Positions 26,134 to 34,460 of a stretch of DNA of 64,000 bases are shown piece by piece. This DNA comes from Propioniciclava coleopterorum (lineage in GTDB: Bacteria; Actinomycetota; Actinomycetes; Propionibacteriales; Propionibacteriaceae). Position 1 is the first letter of the stretch; each line of letters starts with the position of its first letter. The stretch lies in NCBI RefSeq assembly GCF_011393335.1, contig NZ_CP049865.1:2312722-2376721 (forward strand), in the 5' to 3' direction. Under the pieces are notes generated by a model. The model worked only from the letters and a program-made list of their open reading frames with translations. It was not told where the DNA came from and did no database searches. The position numbers were made by a program, and so were the translations under genes.

Positions 26134-27408
26134 ATGGAACAGCTCACCGTGCTCGTGCTCGGCGGCGGCGGTCGCGAACACGCGCTGGCCCTCGCGCTCG
26201 CCGCGGACCCCTCCGTCGCCGGACTGCACTGCGCCCCGGGCAACCCCGGAACCGCCGCCGTGGCCACCAACCATCCGGTCGATCAGACCTCCGGGGACGC
26301 CGTCGTGGCGCTCGCGCGCGACCTGGACGCCGACCTCGTCGTCATCGGGCCCGAGGCCCCGCTCGTGGCCGGGGTCGCCGACGCCCTGCGCGCCGCCGGC
26401 ATCCCCGCCTTCGGGCCTTCGGCGGCGGCCGCCACGCTCGAGGGCTCCAAGCAGTTCGCCAAGGACGTCATGGTCGCGGCCGGCGTCCCCACCGCAGCGT
26501 CGGTGTACTGCACCACCGTCGACGAGGTCGCGGCCGCGATCGACGGGTTCGGCCCGCCCTACGTCGTCAAGCAGGACGGACTGGCCGCCGGCAAGGGCGT
26601 CATCGTCACCACCGACCGGGACGCCGCCCTCGCCCACGCCGCCGACGCGCTCCCCGCCGTCGTCGAGGAGTACCTCGACGGGCCCGAGGTGAGCCTGTTC
26701 GCGATCACCGACGGCGTCACGGCCGTGCCGCTGCTGCCCGCGCAGGACTTCAAGCGGGTCGGCGAGGGCGACGCCGGGCCCAACACCGGCGGCATGGGGG
26801 CGTACACGCCCCTGCCGTGGGCGCCCGAGGGCCTGACCGAGGCGATCATGGCGCGGGTCGTGGAGCCGACCGTCGCCGAGATGGCCCGCCGCGGCACCCC
26901 GTTCGTCGGCCTGCTGTACGCCGGGCTGGCGCTCACCTCGCGCGGGCTGCGCGTGGTGGAGTTCAACGCCCGCTTCGGCGACCCCGAGACCCAGGCCGTG
27001 CTGTCGCTGCTGGAGTCGCCACTGGGCGAGGTCCTGCACGCCGCCGCGACCGGACGCCTCGCCGAGGTCCCCCCGCTGCGCTGGCGCGCGGGCTCGGCCG
27101 TCATCGTCGTGCTCGCCGCCGACGGCTACCCCGGAACCCCGAGCCTCGGCGGCGCGATCTCCGGGCCGCGGCTGGACGGCCGCGACGGCGACGTGCACCT
27201 CGTGCACGCAGGGACGCGGCTGGCCGGCGACACGCTCGTCGCGTCCGGGGGTCGCGTCCTCGGCGCGGTGGCCCGCGGCGCCGATCTGTCCGCGGCCCGC
27301 GTCGCCGCCTACGCCGCGATCGACGACCTGGACGCGCCCACGCTGTTCCACCGCCGCGACATCGCCGAGCGCGCCGCCGCCGGCCTCATCGAGACGCCCA
27401 CGCTGTGA
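26134..27408 (+). CDS. purD: Phosphoribosylamine-glycine ligase
   Basis: Cytosolic ATP-grasp ligase of 424 residues that joins glycine to phosphoribosylamine, step 2 of purine synthesis. The N-terminus VLVLGGGGREHALA and the CAPGNPGTA segment are diagnostic. ATP-grasp elements include YVVKQDGLAAGKGV (about 149-162) and EYLDGPEVSLFA. DFKRVGEGDAGPNTGGMGAY (about residues 206-225) is the family signature, and EFNARFGDPETQ completes the active site. The gene has a leaderless promoter and overlaps the acetyltransferase gene by 4 nt. Confidence 0.97.
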   Translation: MEQLTVLVLGGGGREHALALALAADPSVAGLHCAPGNPGTAAVATNHPVDQTSGDAVVALARDLDADLVVIGPEAPLVAGVADALRAAGIPAFGPSAAAATLEGSKQFAKDVMVAAGVPTAASVYCTTVDEVAAAIDGFGPPYVVKQDGLAAGKGVIVTTDRDAALAHAADALPAVVEEYLDGPEVSLFAITDGVTAVPLLPAQDFKRVGEGDAGPNTGGMGAYTPLPWAPEGLTEAIMARVVEPTVAEMARRGTPFVGLLYAGLALTSRGLRVVEFNARFGDPETQAVLSLLESPLGEVLHAAATGRLAEVPPLRWRAGSAVIVVLAADGYPGTPSLGGAISGPRLDGRDGDVHLVHAGTRLAGDTLVASGGRVLGAVARGADLSAARVAAYAAIDDLDAPTLFHRRDIAERAAAGLIETPTL

Positions 27409-27935
27409 GCGGCCATCGTCTCCGTCACTGGCGCGCCGACGACGCCCACGTCCTGCTCGCCGCCGTGGCGGGCGACATCGACATCGCCCGGCAGTTGCCC
27501 ACGCTGGAGACGGTTTCGGACGCCCACGCGCACATCGCCAAGACCTCGGGGGACGACGATCGGGTCGCCTTCGCGATCGTCGACGGCGAGGATGCGGTGG
27601 TCGGCGGCATCGCTGCGGTCCTCAACCGGACCATGCGCACCGCCTGGGTGTCCTACTGGCTGCTGGAGCACGGACGCGGCCAGGGGCTGGCCACCCGGGC
27701 GACCGTGGCGCTGTCGGAGTGGCTGTTCGAGCACAACATCCACCGCCTCGAACTGGCGCACCGGCTCAACAACCCCGCCTCGCAGCGGGTGGCCGAGCGC
27801 GCCGGCTTCGTGCGCGAGGGCATCATGCGCGAGGAACTCGAGTACGACGGCGTCCGCTACGACACCGCGCTCATGAGCCGACTGCCGGGCGATCCCACCC
27901 CTGACGTCGAGCCGCTGCCCGGGCTGCGGCGCTGA
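27405..27935 (+). CDS. GNAT-family acetyltransferase (RimJ/RimL type)
   Basis: Acetyl-CoA-dependent N-acetyltransferase of 176 residues. The acetyl-CoA loop is seen in LLEHGRGQGLATRA (about 81-94), followed by HRLELAHRLNNPASQRVAERAGF, shown in part, which is the typical RimJ/RimL motif. The substrate may be a ribosomal protein N-terminus, an amino sugar or another amine; sequence does not decide. The GTG start overlaps the purD stop (GTGA), so it is translationally coupled to purD, although no purine role is apparent. Confidence 0.82.
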   Translation: MSGHRLRHWRADDAHVLLAAVAGDIDIARQLPTLETVSDAHAHIAKTSGDDDRVAFAIVDGEDAVVGGIAAVLNRTMRTAWVSYWLLEHGRGQGLATRATVALSEWLFEHNIHRLELAHRLNNPASQRVAERAGFVREGIMREELEYDGVRYDTALMSRLPGDPTPDVEPLPGLRR

Positions 27936-28008
27936 TCCCTCCCGGGGTTCCGTGCGGGGGCCGGACGTGACAGGCTCGAGGTCTCAAACCCCTGAGGAGG
28001 TGGAGGTC

Positions 28009-28248
28009 ATGGCACGACTCGACAGCGAGGAACGCGACGACCTGCCCGATTCCGCGTTCGCGTTCCCGGAGCAGCGCAAACTCCCGATGGTGGACGCCGA
28101 CCACATCCGCAACGCCATCGCACGCTTCGACCAGGTCGAAGACGTCACCGACGCCGACCGCGACAAGGCGTGGAAGCGCCTGGTCGCGCAGGCGCGCAAG
28201 CACGACATCGAGGTCTCCGAGGACTCCTGGCGCGAACTGGGGCGGTGA
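28009..28248 (+). CDS. Small conserved protein (DUF6582-like)
   Basis: Soluble protein of 79 residues with a strong GAGGAGG Shine-Dalgarno before the ATG. The segment RKLPMVDADHIRNAIARFDQ followed by DADRDKAWKRLVAQARKHDI resembles small actinobacterial proteins of the DUF6582 kind, often found fused to or near phage- and ChaB-like proteins. Function unknown. It converges with the secreted-protein gene at 28252. Confidence 0.65.
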   Translation: MARLDSEERDDLPDSAFAFPEQRKLPMVDADHIRNAIARFDQVEDVTDADRDKAWKRLVAQARKHDIEVSEDSWRELGR

Positions 28249-28251
28249 CCC

Positions 28252-28923
28252 TCAGCCGTCCAGCGCCTCGGACGCGGTCCGCCCCCAGCCGTGCAGCGTG
28301 ACCGGGGAGTCCGGTCCGATGTCGGTCTGGTCCACCCACGTGCCCGCGCCGAGCCCCGGCACGGTGAAGGTCACGCGGGCGGCGCGGTCGCCCGGGTCCA
28401 GCGAACTGCCGCCGCCGCGCCACTGCAGCATGAGGAAGGCGCTCTCACCCGGGGCGACGTCGAGCGGCGTCACGGGCCGGTCGACACGCTCGGGCGCACC
28501 CGGTCGGCCGTCCGCGTTGACGAAGCCGAGTTCGGGCAGCCGGTCGAGCGCCACGGTCTCGGGGCGCCCGCAGTTCCTCACCTCGACGGGGAGGTAGCGC
28601 CGGCCCAGCGCCGCCTCGACGACCCCGAACCGGAAGACCGGCGACCCGTCCGGGCAGGTGTTGGACGGGTTACTGGGCGCGAACGCGTCGGGCCCGGTGG
28701 CCGTCGGCGGCGTCCCGGGCGTGGGTGGCGTGGTCGCCGGGGTGGCGCGCGGCGGCGAGGGCGTGGCCGTGGGGGAGACGGGTGCGGGCTGGGACGGCAG
28801 CGCCGTCGGCGCGGGAGCGGGGGGCGCGTCCGGCCGGACGCTCGACAGCACCAGCGCGATGGCTCCGCCGGTGGCCAGGGCGACGGTCGCCGCGGCGAGG
28901 GCCGCCCGCGTCAGGGTGTGCAT
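28252..28923 (-). CDS. Secreted DUF4232-like protein
   Basis: Predicted exported protein of 223 residues. The N-terminal hydrophobic segment ALAAATVALATGGAIALVL is a signal anchor or signal peptide, followed by a Pro/Thr/Ala-rich linker (about 30-80) such as is common in cell-wall-attached proteins. The folded part begins at SNTCPDG and has an immunoglobulin-like pattern with a disulfide candidate (Cys of NTCPDG and VRNCGRPE), resembling DUF4232. Function unknown. The neighbouring L,D-transpeptidase has the same linker style, so both probably act at the cell surface. Confidence 0.7.
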   Translation of the reverse strand: MHTLTRAALAAATVALATGGAIALVLSSVRPDAPPAPAPTALPSQPAPVSPTATPSPPRATPATTPPTPGTPPTATGPDAFAPSNPSNTCPDGSPVFRFGVVEAALGRRYLPVEVRNCGRPETVALDRLPELGFVNADGRPGAPERVDRPVTPLDVAPGESAFLMLQWRGGGSSLDPGDRAARVTFTVPGLGAGTWVDQTDIGPDSPVTLHGWGRTASEALDG

Positions 28924-28993
28924 GCTCCGATCCCATCACGGGCTCGGGCCGCGCGGGAGCGTTCCGGGACCTCGCCCCGTACGACCCCGGTCG

Positions 28994-29986
28994 TCAGTAG
29001 ACGACGACCTTGGCGCCCACCGGGGTGTTGTCGAAGAACCACTTGGCGTCGGAGAGGCTGGCGACGTTGATGCAGCCGTGGCTCGACCCGGCGTAGCCGC
29101 GCTTGGCGAAGTCGCCCGAGTAGTGCACGTACATGTTCGGGTTGAACTTGATCGAGTAGGGCATCGACGCCTCCCAGCGGTCCGAGAACGCCTTGGCGTC
29201 CTTGGCGTACACGCTGTAGCGCCCGCTCACGGTGGGGAAGATCCGCAGCTTGCCGTTGTCGTCCTTCGTCATGCCGCCGAAGCGCACGTTGATGGTCTTG
29301 ACGGCCTGGCCGTCGCGCAGCAGCGTCAGCGTGCGGTTGCCCTTGCTGGCGCACAGCACCACGCCCGCCGCGCGGCAGGACGCCGGAGCGGCGTTGGCGC
29401 CGGGGCCGCGTCCGGACGCCAGGGCCGCCCAGGTCTCGGGTCCGATGATCGCGTTGTCAGTGATCCCGCGGGACCGCTGGTAGTTGAGGACCGCGTTGGC
29501 CGTCGACTGCCCGAAGGTGCCGTTGGGCGTCCCGACGAACAGCTTCAGCCCGGCGAGGATCTCCTGCGCCTTCTGGACGCAGCCGCCCTTGGCGTTGAGG
29601 GCGAGGGACTGCCCGGTGCAGGCTCCCACGTCCACCGGAGCCGCCGGGGCGGCCGGCTTCGTGGACGCCGCCTTGGTGGGCTTGGGGGTGCTGGACGCCT
29701 TCGGCTTGGCGGTCGTCGGCTTGGCCGAGGTCGGCTTCGCCGTGGCCTTGGGGGTCGGCTTCGGGGTCGCCGTCGCGGACGTCACCGGTGCCACGCTGGG
29801 CGTGGGCTCCGGGGTCGCGGTCGTGGGCTCGGGCATCGGCGTGGCCGGGGGTGTGGTCTCGGGCGCGGCCAGCGGGGTCTCGATGGGCGGTGTCGGTGCG
29901 AGGGCGACCTGCGGCGGCTGCACGGCACAGGCGGTGAACAGCGGTGCGACGGCCAGACACACGATGGCTGCGGCTCGGCGCTTCAT
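28994..29986 (-). CDS. L,D-transpeptidase lipoprotein with peptidoglycan-binding domain
   Basis: Cell-surface enzyme of 330 residues that forms 3-3 cross-links in peptidoglycan or trims stem peptides. It has a lipoprotein signal ending LFTAC (Cys about 20) and a long Pro/Thr/Lys linker (about 25-115). A PG-binding-1 domain follows (about 120-190, with GTFGQSTANAVLNYQRSRG), then a YkuD catalytic domain with SHGCIN, in which Cys 305 is the nucleophile and His 303 its neighbour. The start at 29986 has AAGGAG upstream. The leader before it can fold into an ordered structure (29988-30074). Confidence 0.92.
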   Translation of the reverse strand: MKRRAAAIVCLAVAPLFTACAVQPPQVALAPTPPIETPLAAPETTPPATPMPEPTTATPEPTPSVAPVTSATATPKPTPKATAKPTSAKPTTAKPKASSTPKPTKAASTKPAAPAAPVDVGACTGQSLALNAKGGCVQKAQEILAGLKLFVGTPNGTFGQSTANAVLNYQRSRGITDNAIIGPETWAALASGRGPGANAAPASCRAAGVVLCASKGNRTLTLLRDGQAVKTINVRFGGMTKDDNGKLRIFPTVSGRYSVYAKDAKAFSDRWEASMPYSIKFNPNMYVHYSGDFAKRGYAGSSHGCINVASLSDAKWFFDNTPVGAKVVVY

Positions 29987-29987
29987 C

Positions 29988-30074
29988 GGTTGCTCCTTCG
30001 GGGGAAGACCCGCCGTCAACGGCGGGCGTAGTACTGCGAGGTAAGCGTCTCGCCCGCGCGTCGGCGCCGCAACC
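29988..30074 (-). ncRNA. Structured leader of the L,D-transpeptidase mRNA (candidate cis-regulatory RNA)
   Basis: Reading the minus strand, GGTTGC (30069-30074) pairs with GCAACC (29988-29993), enclosing the whole element. Inside are GCGAG/CTCGC around ACGCTTAC and the hairpin CCCGCCGT/ACGGCGGG (30009-30026). The Shine-Dalgarno GGAG is directly next to the closing stem. I do not recognise a known riboswitch class. c-di-AMP riboswitches control cell-wall genes in actinobacteria, but their consensus is not clearly visible here. Confidence 0.35.
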
Positions 30075-30179
30075 CCGCGCCGCGCGATCGTCGCCGGATC
30101 GTGACGCGGCGAACGCCGGACGGCGTTCTCCGGGCCCCGTGGGAAGATGTCCGGGTCACCCGTGCCGCAAGGAGAACCG

Positions 30180-31613
30180 ATGAGCGTCCCCAACGTCCTC
30201 GCCACCCGCTACGCCTCGCCCGCGATGCGCGAGCTGTGGAGTCCCGAGGCGAAGATCGTCGCCGAGCGGAAGCTCTGGCTGGCGGTCCTCGGGGCGCAGC
30301 GCGACCTCGGCGTCGATTTCGGCGGCGACGATCCGGACGCCGTGATCGCCGACTACACCCGCGTCCTCGGCGACGTCGACCTCGGCTCGATCGCCGACCG
30401 GGAGCGCGTCACGCGCCACGACGTGAAGGCCCGCATCGAGGAGTTCAACGCCCTCGCCGGGCACGAGCACGTCCACAAGGGCATGACGTCGCGCGACCTC
30501 ACCGAGAACATCGAGCAGTACCAGGCGCTGAGCTCGCTCAAGCTGGTCCGCGAGCGGATCGTGTCGGTGCTCGTCGCGCTGACGCGGCTGGCCGTCCAGT
30601 ACCGCGACCAGCCGATCGCCGGCCGCTCGCACAACGTCGCCGCGCAGATGACGACGCTGGGCAAGCGGTTCGCCACCGCCGCCGACGAACTGCTCATCGC
30701 CTACGAGCGCGTCGACGAGCTGATCGCCCGGTACCCCGCCCGCGGCATCAAGGGCCCGGTCGGCACCGCGCAGGACATGCTCGACCTGCTCGGCGGCGAC
30801 CCCGACAAGCTGGCCGCCCTGGAGCGCCGGGTCGCCGAGCATCTCGGCTTCACGCGCGTCCTGACCTCGACCGGCCAGGTCTACCCGCGCTCCCTCGACG
30901 TGGACGTGATCTCGGCGCTGGTGCAGACCGCCGCCGCCCCCTCCAACGTCGCCACATCGATCCGGCTGATGGCCGGCGCGGAACTGGTCACCGAGGGCTT
31001 CAAGGAGGGCCAGGTCGGCTCGTCGGCGATGCCGCACAAGATGAACACCCGCAGCTGCGAGCGCGTCAACGGGCTGTCGGTGGTGCTGCGCGGCTACCTG
31101 TCGATGGTCGGCGAGCTCGCCGGCGACCAGTGGAACGAGGGGGACGTCTCCTGCTCGGTGGTCCGCCGCGTGGCCCTCCCGGACGCGTTCTTCGCGATCG
31201 ACGGGCTCTTCGAGACGTTCCTGACCGTCCTGGGCGAGTTCGGGGCGTTCCCCGCCGTCATCGAGGCCGAGCTGCAGCGCTACCTGCCCTTCCTGACCAC
31301 CACCAAGGTGCTGATGGCCGCCGTCCAGCACGGCGTCGGGCGCGAGCAGGCCCACGAGGCCATCAAGGAGCACGCCGTCGCGGTCGCCCTGGAGATGCGC
31401 CAGAAGGGGCTCAAGGAGAACGACCTGCTCGACCGGCTGGCCGCCGACCCGCGCCTGGGGGTGTCCCGCGACGTCCTGGACGCCGCGATCGCCAACCCGC
31501 TGGAGCTCACCGGCTCGGCCGCCGCGCAGGTGCACGCCCTGGCCGAGCGGGTCCGCGAGGTGGCGACGCTGCACCCCGAGGGTGCCGCCTACGCCCCCGG
31601 CGACGTCCTGTAG
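30180..31613 (+). CDS. purB: Adenylosuccinate lyase
   Basis: Cytosolic lyase of 477 residues acting twice in purine synthesis: SAICAR to AICAR, and adenylosuccinate to AMP. It belongs to the fumarase/aspartase superfamily. The signature loop is GSSAMPHKMN (about residues 280-289). HKGMTSRDLTEN (about 98-109) and RSHNVAAQMTTLGKRFA (about 153-169) hold further active-site residues. AAGGAGAACC precedes the ATG. It stands alone between the transpeptidase and the SDR gene. Confidence 0.97.
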   Translation: MSVPNVLATRYASPAMRELWSPEAKIVAERKLWLAVLGAQRDLGVDFGGDDPDAVIADYTRVLGDVDLGSIADRERVTRHDVKARIEEFNALAGHEHVHKGMTSRDLTENIEQYQALSSLKLVRERIVSVLVALTRLAVQYRDQPIAGRSHNVAAQMTTLGKRFATAADELLIAYERVDELIARYPARGIKGPVGTAQDMLDLLGGDPDKLAALERRVAEHLGFTRVLTSTGQVYPRSLDVDVISALVQTAAAPSNVATSIRLMAGAELVTEGFKEGQVGSSAMPHKMNTRSCERVNGLSVVLRGYLSMVGELAGDQWNEGDVSCSVVRRVALPDAFFAIDGLFETFLTVLGEFGAFPAVIEAELQRYLPFLTTTKVLMAAVQHGVGREQAHEAIKEHAVAVALEMRQKGLKENDLLDRLAADPRLGVSRDVLDAAIANPLELTGSAAAQVHALAERVREVATLHPEGAAYAPGDVL

Positions 31614-31664
31614 CCGGCCAGCCTCGGGCGCGCGGGCGCAGCTGCGCGCGGGCGGGGTGTGCCC

Positions 31665-32429
31665 TCACGGGGCTTCGGAGGCGTACCACTCCTGGGCGCC
31701 GGCGGTCCTCCCGCCGTCGATCACCAGCGACTGCCCGGTGATGAAGGCGGCGTCCGCGCTTCCCAGGAACGCCACGGCGGCTGCAACCTCCTCGGGTCGG
31801 CCGAGGCGTCCCAGCGGTGCCAGCCGCGCGACCCGGTCGCGGTACTCCCGCCCGTACTCGCCCCACAGCGGCGTCTCGATCGCGCCCGGCACCACCGCGT
31901 TGACCCGGATGCCGGGGGCGTAGTCGACCGCGAGCTGCCGGGTCAGGCTGAGGATCGCGCCCTTCGCCGCCGCGTACGCGGGGAAGCCCTCGAACCCCTG
32001 CAGCGCGTGGATCGACGACGTGATCACCAGCGAGCCACCGTCCAGGCGGGGCAGCAGTGCGCGGGCCCCGAGGAACACCGAGTCGAGGCTGACCCGCAGC
32101 TGCGCGTGCCAGGCGGCGTCCGCCAGCTCGGTCAGGCGGGCGCGCTCGTTCCGACCGACGTTGAGGACGCCGACGTCCAGCGGTGCCCCCTCGGAGGCGA
32201 TCGCGTCCCATGCGGCGGGGTCACAGGCGTCGAACAGCGCGGCCTCGGCCGTGCCGCCCGCCGCCCTGATCGCGTCCACCGTCGCGCGGGCGCCCGCAGC
32301 GTCCAGGTCGGCGACCGTGACGGCCGCGCCCTCGGCGGCCAGGCGAAGCGCGGTGGCGGCCCCGATGCCGGACCCGGCGCCGGTGATGAGGGCGGTGCGG
32401 CCGGCGTAGCGCCGGCAGGTCGTGTCCAT
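31665..32429 (-). CDS. Short-chain dehydrogenase/reductase
   Basis: NAD(P)-dependent oxidoreductase of 254 residues. The nucleotide motif is ITGAGSGIGAATALRLA (about 16-32) and VADLDAAG suggests NAD preference. NVGRNE replaces the usual NAG/NNAG. Ser is in VITSSIHALQG, and the catalytic YAAAK (Tyr near 152, Lys near 156) is followed by RVNAVVPGAIETPLW. The C-terminal FITGQSLVIDGG is standard. The substrate is unknown; this group includes glucose-1-dehydrogenase-like and 3-oxoacyl reductases. It is divergent from the EamA gene. Confidence 0.88.
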   Translation of the reverse strand: MDTTCRRYAGRTALITGAGSGIGAATALRLAAEGAAVTVADLDAAGARATVDAIRAAGGTAEAALFDACDPAAWDAIASEGAPLDVGVLNVGRNERARLTELADAAWHAQLRVSLDSVFLGARALLPRLDGGSLVITSSIHALQGFEGFPAYAAAKGAILSLTRQLAVDYAPGIRVNAVVPGAIETPLWGEYGREYRDRVARLAPLGRLGRPEEVAAAVAFLGSADAAFITGQSLVIDGGRTAGAQEWYASEAP

Positions 32430-32475
32430 GGCACCATCCCAGCACAGCCCGGCGACCCGCTACGGTGCTCGCGTG

Positions 32476-33723
32476 ATGACGAGCCCGCCCCCGCGCGCGC
32501 TGTCGGCGCGCGTCGGGATCGTGCTGCTCGTCGTCGCCGGGTTGTCGTGGGGGACCTCCGGGGTGCTGGGGACGCTGCTGGTGCGCGCGTCCGGCCTGCC
32601 GTTCCTGAGCGTCGCCGCCTACCGCATCCTGGTCGGGGGGCTGCTGCTGACGGGATTCGCCCTCGCCGGACGCCGGTTCAGGCCGCCGCGGACGCGCGCG
32701 GGGATCCTGCGGATCGCGCTGCTCGGCGGGGCGTCCGCGGTGTTCCAGCTCGCGTTCTTCAGCGCGGTCGGCGCGGTGGGGGTGTCGGTGGCGACCCTCG
32801 TGGCGATCGGGTCGGCGCCGGTGTTCGTGCTGGTGGTCGACCTCGCCACGGGGCGGCAGCGCCTGCACCCGCGCCTGGTGGCCGCGCTCGCGTGCACCGC
32901 GGCGGGCCTCGCGCTGTTCATGGGGACGCCGCCGGCGGGCATCGACCCGGCCGAGGCGCTGCTCGGCTGCGGGCTCGCGGTGGTCGCGGGGGCGGCGTTC
33001 GCGTCCATCAGTCTGCTCGGCGCCCGGCCGCACCCGGACTTCGACGACGTCACCGGGACGGCGCTGGCCTTCGGGCTGGGCGGCCTCGTGGTGCTGGTCG
33101 TCGCGGCGGCGTCCGGCGGCCCGATCGCCTTCGCCCCGACGCCGGCGTCCGTGGCGCTGGTGCTGCTGCTGGGCCTGATCCCCTCGGCGGTGGCCTACTT
33201 CGCGTACCTGACCGGTCTGAAGGCGCACAGTTCCACCACCGGCGTCCTGGTGTCGCTGCTCGAGCCGGTGACGGGCGCGGTGCTCGCCGCCGTCGTGCTG
33301 GGGGAGCGGCTGCCGCCCGCCGGGCTCGTCGGCGCGGGGTTGCTGCTGGCGGCGGTGGCGCTGGTGGCGTGGCCGCCGCGCGGCTCAGCGCGAGAGGTGG
33401 ACGCAGCAGGCGCCGGGCTCGGCGAAGGGGATCAGCTCGGCGTCGGCGTCCCCGAGGTGGCCTGCACGAGCCCGGCGTGGATCGCGCACACGACCCCCGT
33501 GTGGGCCTCGGCGGCGTCCAGGAGGGGGCAGGTGTGGAGCCGGATGGTCCGGTCGGCGACGGCGGGGGAGAACCCCAGATCCTCGAGCAGCCGGACGGCC
33601 GCCTCGGGTGACGGCGCGTCGGTCTTCGCCGCGCCCCACTCGCGCCCGATCGCGCGGGCCTGCGCGGCGGAGTCCGGGGACTCGTCCAGGTGGGCGGCCA
33701 CCGCGCTGACGAGTTCGACGTAG
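32476..33723 (+). CDS. EamA/DMT-family permease
   Basis: Membrane exporter with two EamA domains and ten predicted helices, from ARVGIVLLVVAGLSWGTSG to LLLAAVALVAWPP (about residues 300-305). The motif LLEPVTGAVLAAVVLGERL is typical. Substrate probably an amino acid or metabolite. No stop occurs where the family ends, so the frame reads on for about 110 codons antisense to the HTH regulator gene. If the CCCC run at 33450 has lost a base, as the regulator implies, the protein would end near 33611 instead. A TACGGT -10 box lies 9 nt before this ATG, with a GTG at 32473 as alternative start. Confidence 0.8.
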   Translation: MTSPPPRALSARVGIVLLVVAGLSWGTSGVLGTLLVRASGLPFLSVAAYRILVGGLLLTGFALAGRRFRPPRTRAGILRIALLGGASAVFQLAFFSAVGAVGVSVATLVAIGSAPVFVLVVDLATGRQRLHPRLVAALACTAAGLALFMGTPPAGIDPAEALLGCGLAVVAGAAFASISLLGARPHPDFDDVTGTALAFGLGGLVVLVVAAASGGPIAFAPTPASVALVLLLGLIPSAVAYFAYLTGLKAHSSTTGVLVSLLEPVTGAVLAAVVLGERLPPAGLVGAGLLLAAVALVAWPPRGSAREVDAAGAGLGEGDQLGVGVPEVACTSPAWIAHTTPVWASAASRRGQVWSRMVRSATAGENPRSSSSRTAASGDGASVFAAPHSRPIARACAAESGDSSRWAATALTSST

Positions 33724-34019
33724 GCGCTCACGGCGGGATCGCCACGTAGCGCCGACCGTCCCGCCCTGGTCAGGGTGTACCCCATCGCCGGACGCCCGCG
33801 GCCCGAGCGGGGGAGCGGCTCCGCGGACGCCAGGCCCGCCGCAACCAGGCCCTCGAGGTGGGCGCGCGTCGCGTTCGGGTGCCCGCCCAGCCGCTGCGCC
33901 AGGGTGGCCAACGGGACGCCGGCGCCCAGCTCGTCCAGCGCCGCCGCGACCCGGGCGCGCGCGGGCGGCAGCGGCTCGCCGGCCTGCAGCCGGGCGGGTC
34001 CCGTGCGTCGCGTCGTCAT
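33385..34019 (-). pseudogene. HTH transcriptional regulator with C-terminal cysteines, apparent frameshift
   Basis: Predicted regulator of 211 residues if repaired. The N-terminal winged helix (about 20-85, with ATLAQRLGGHPNATRAHLEGLVAAGLA) resembles ArsR/SufR-type DNA-binding domains. The C-terminal part has HTCPLLDAAEAHTGVVCAIHAGL, then breaks at the CCCC run 33450-33453. With one extra base it ends DAELIPFAEPGACCVHLSR, as relatives do. The cysteines (C-x13-C and C-x26-CC) could hold an iron-sulfur cluster as in SufR. It is divergent from the nitrite/NO operon, which makes it the likely controller of that operon. TATGCT (34026-34031, minus strand) ends 6 nt before the ATG, so the mRNA appears leaderless. 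Confidence 0.7.
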
Positions 34020-34138
34020 GGGAACAGCATAGTGGAATAAATACAAGGACATGTGTAAGAATGACGGCGACGGTCGGCCCCGGCCGGACTCAACGGGGCC
34101 GACCGCCCACGAACCGCCACACCAACGGAGAAGAGAAC

Positions 34139-34420
34139 ATGAGCGAACTGCCCGTCGTCGAGCGCCCCACCTGCGGCTGCGGCCACCACGACGAGGACCT
34201 GCCCGTCCTGGACGCCCGCGCCATCCCGCACGCGATCCGGCACGCCGCCATCCTCGGCTCCCTCGCCTCCCTGACCCCGGGTGGCGCCATGGCGCTCGTC
34301 GCCCCGCACGACCCGCTGCCCCTGCTGGCGCAGATCCGCGACGCCTACGGCGACGCCATCGAGGTCAGCTACCTGCAGCGCGGCCCGGAGTCCTGGACCC
34401 TGAAGTTCGCCCGCCTCTGA
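34139..34420 (+). CDS. DUF2249 protein
   Basis: Small soluble protein of 93 residues. The DUF2249 domain (about 20-93) has LDARAIPHAIRHAAILGSL, then PHDPLPLLAQI and a closing GPESWTLKF, like SirA/TusA-fold proteins. The N-terminus carries CGCGHHDED, a Cys/His-rich stretch that might bind metal. DUF2249 genes often accompany nitrite and NO reduction genes, and this one opens the operon with the NnrS-like and NirK genes. GGAGAAGAG is the ribosome site. Confidence 0.85.
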   Translation: MSELPVVERPTCGCGHHDEDLPVLDARAIPHAIRHAAILGSLASLTPGGAMALVAPHDPLPLLAQIRDAYGDAIEVSYLQRGPESWTLKFARL

Positions 34421-34460
34421 CCGAGCCGCCGCCCGCCGCGGCACCTCCACCACCGCACAG

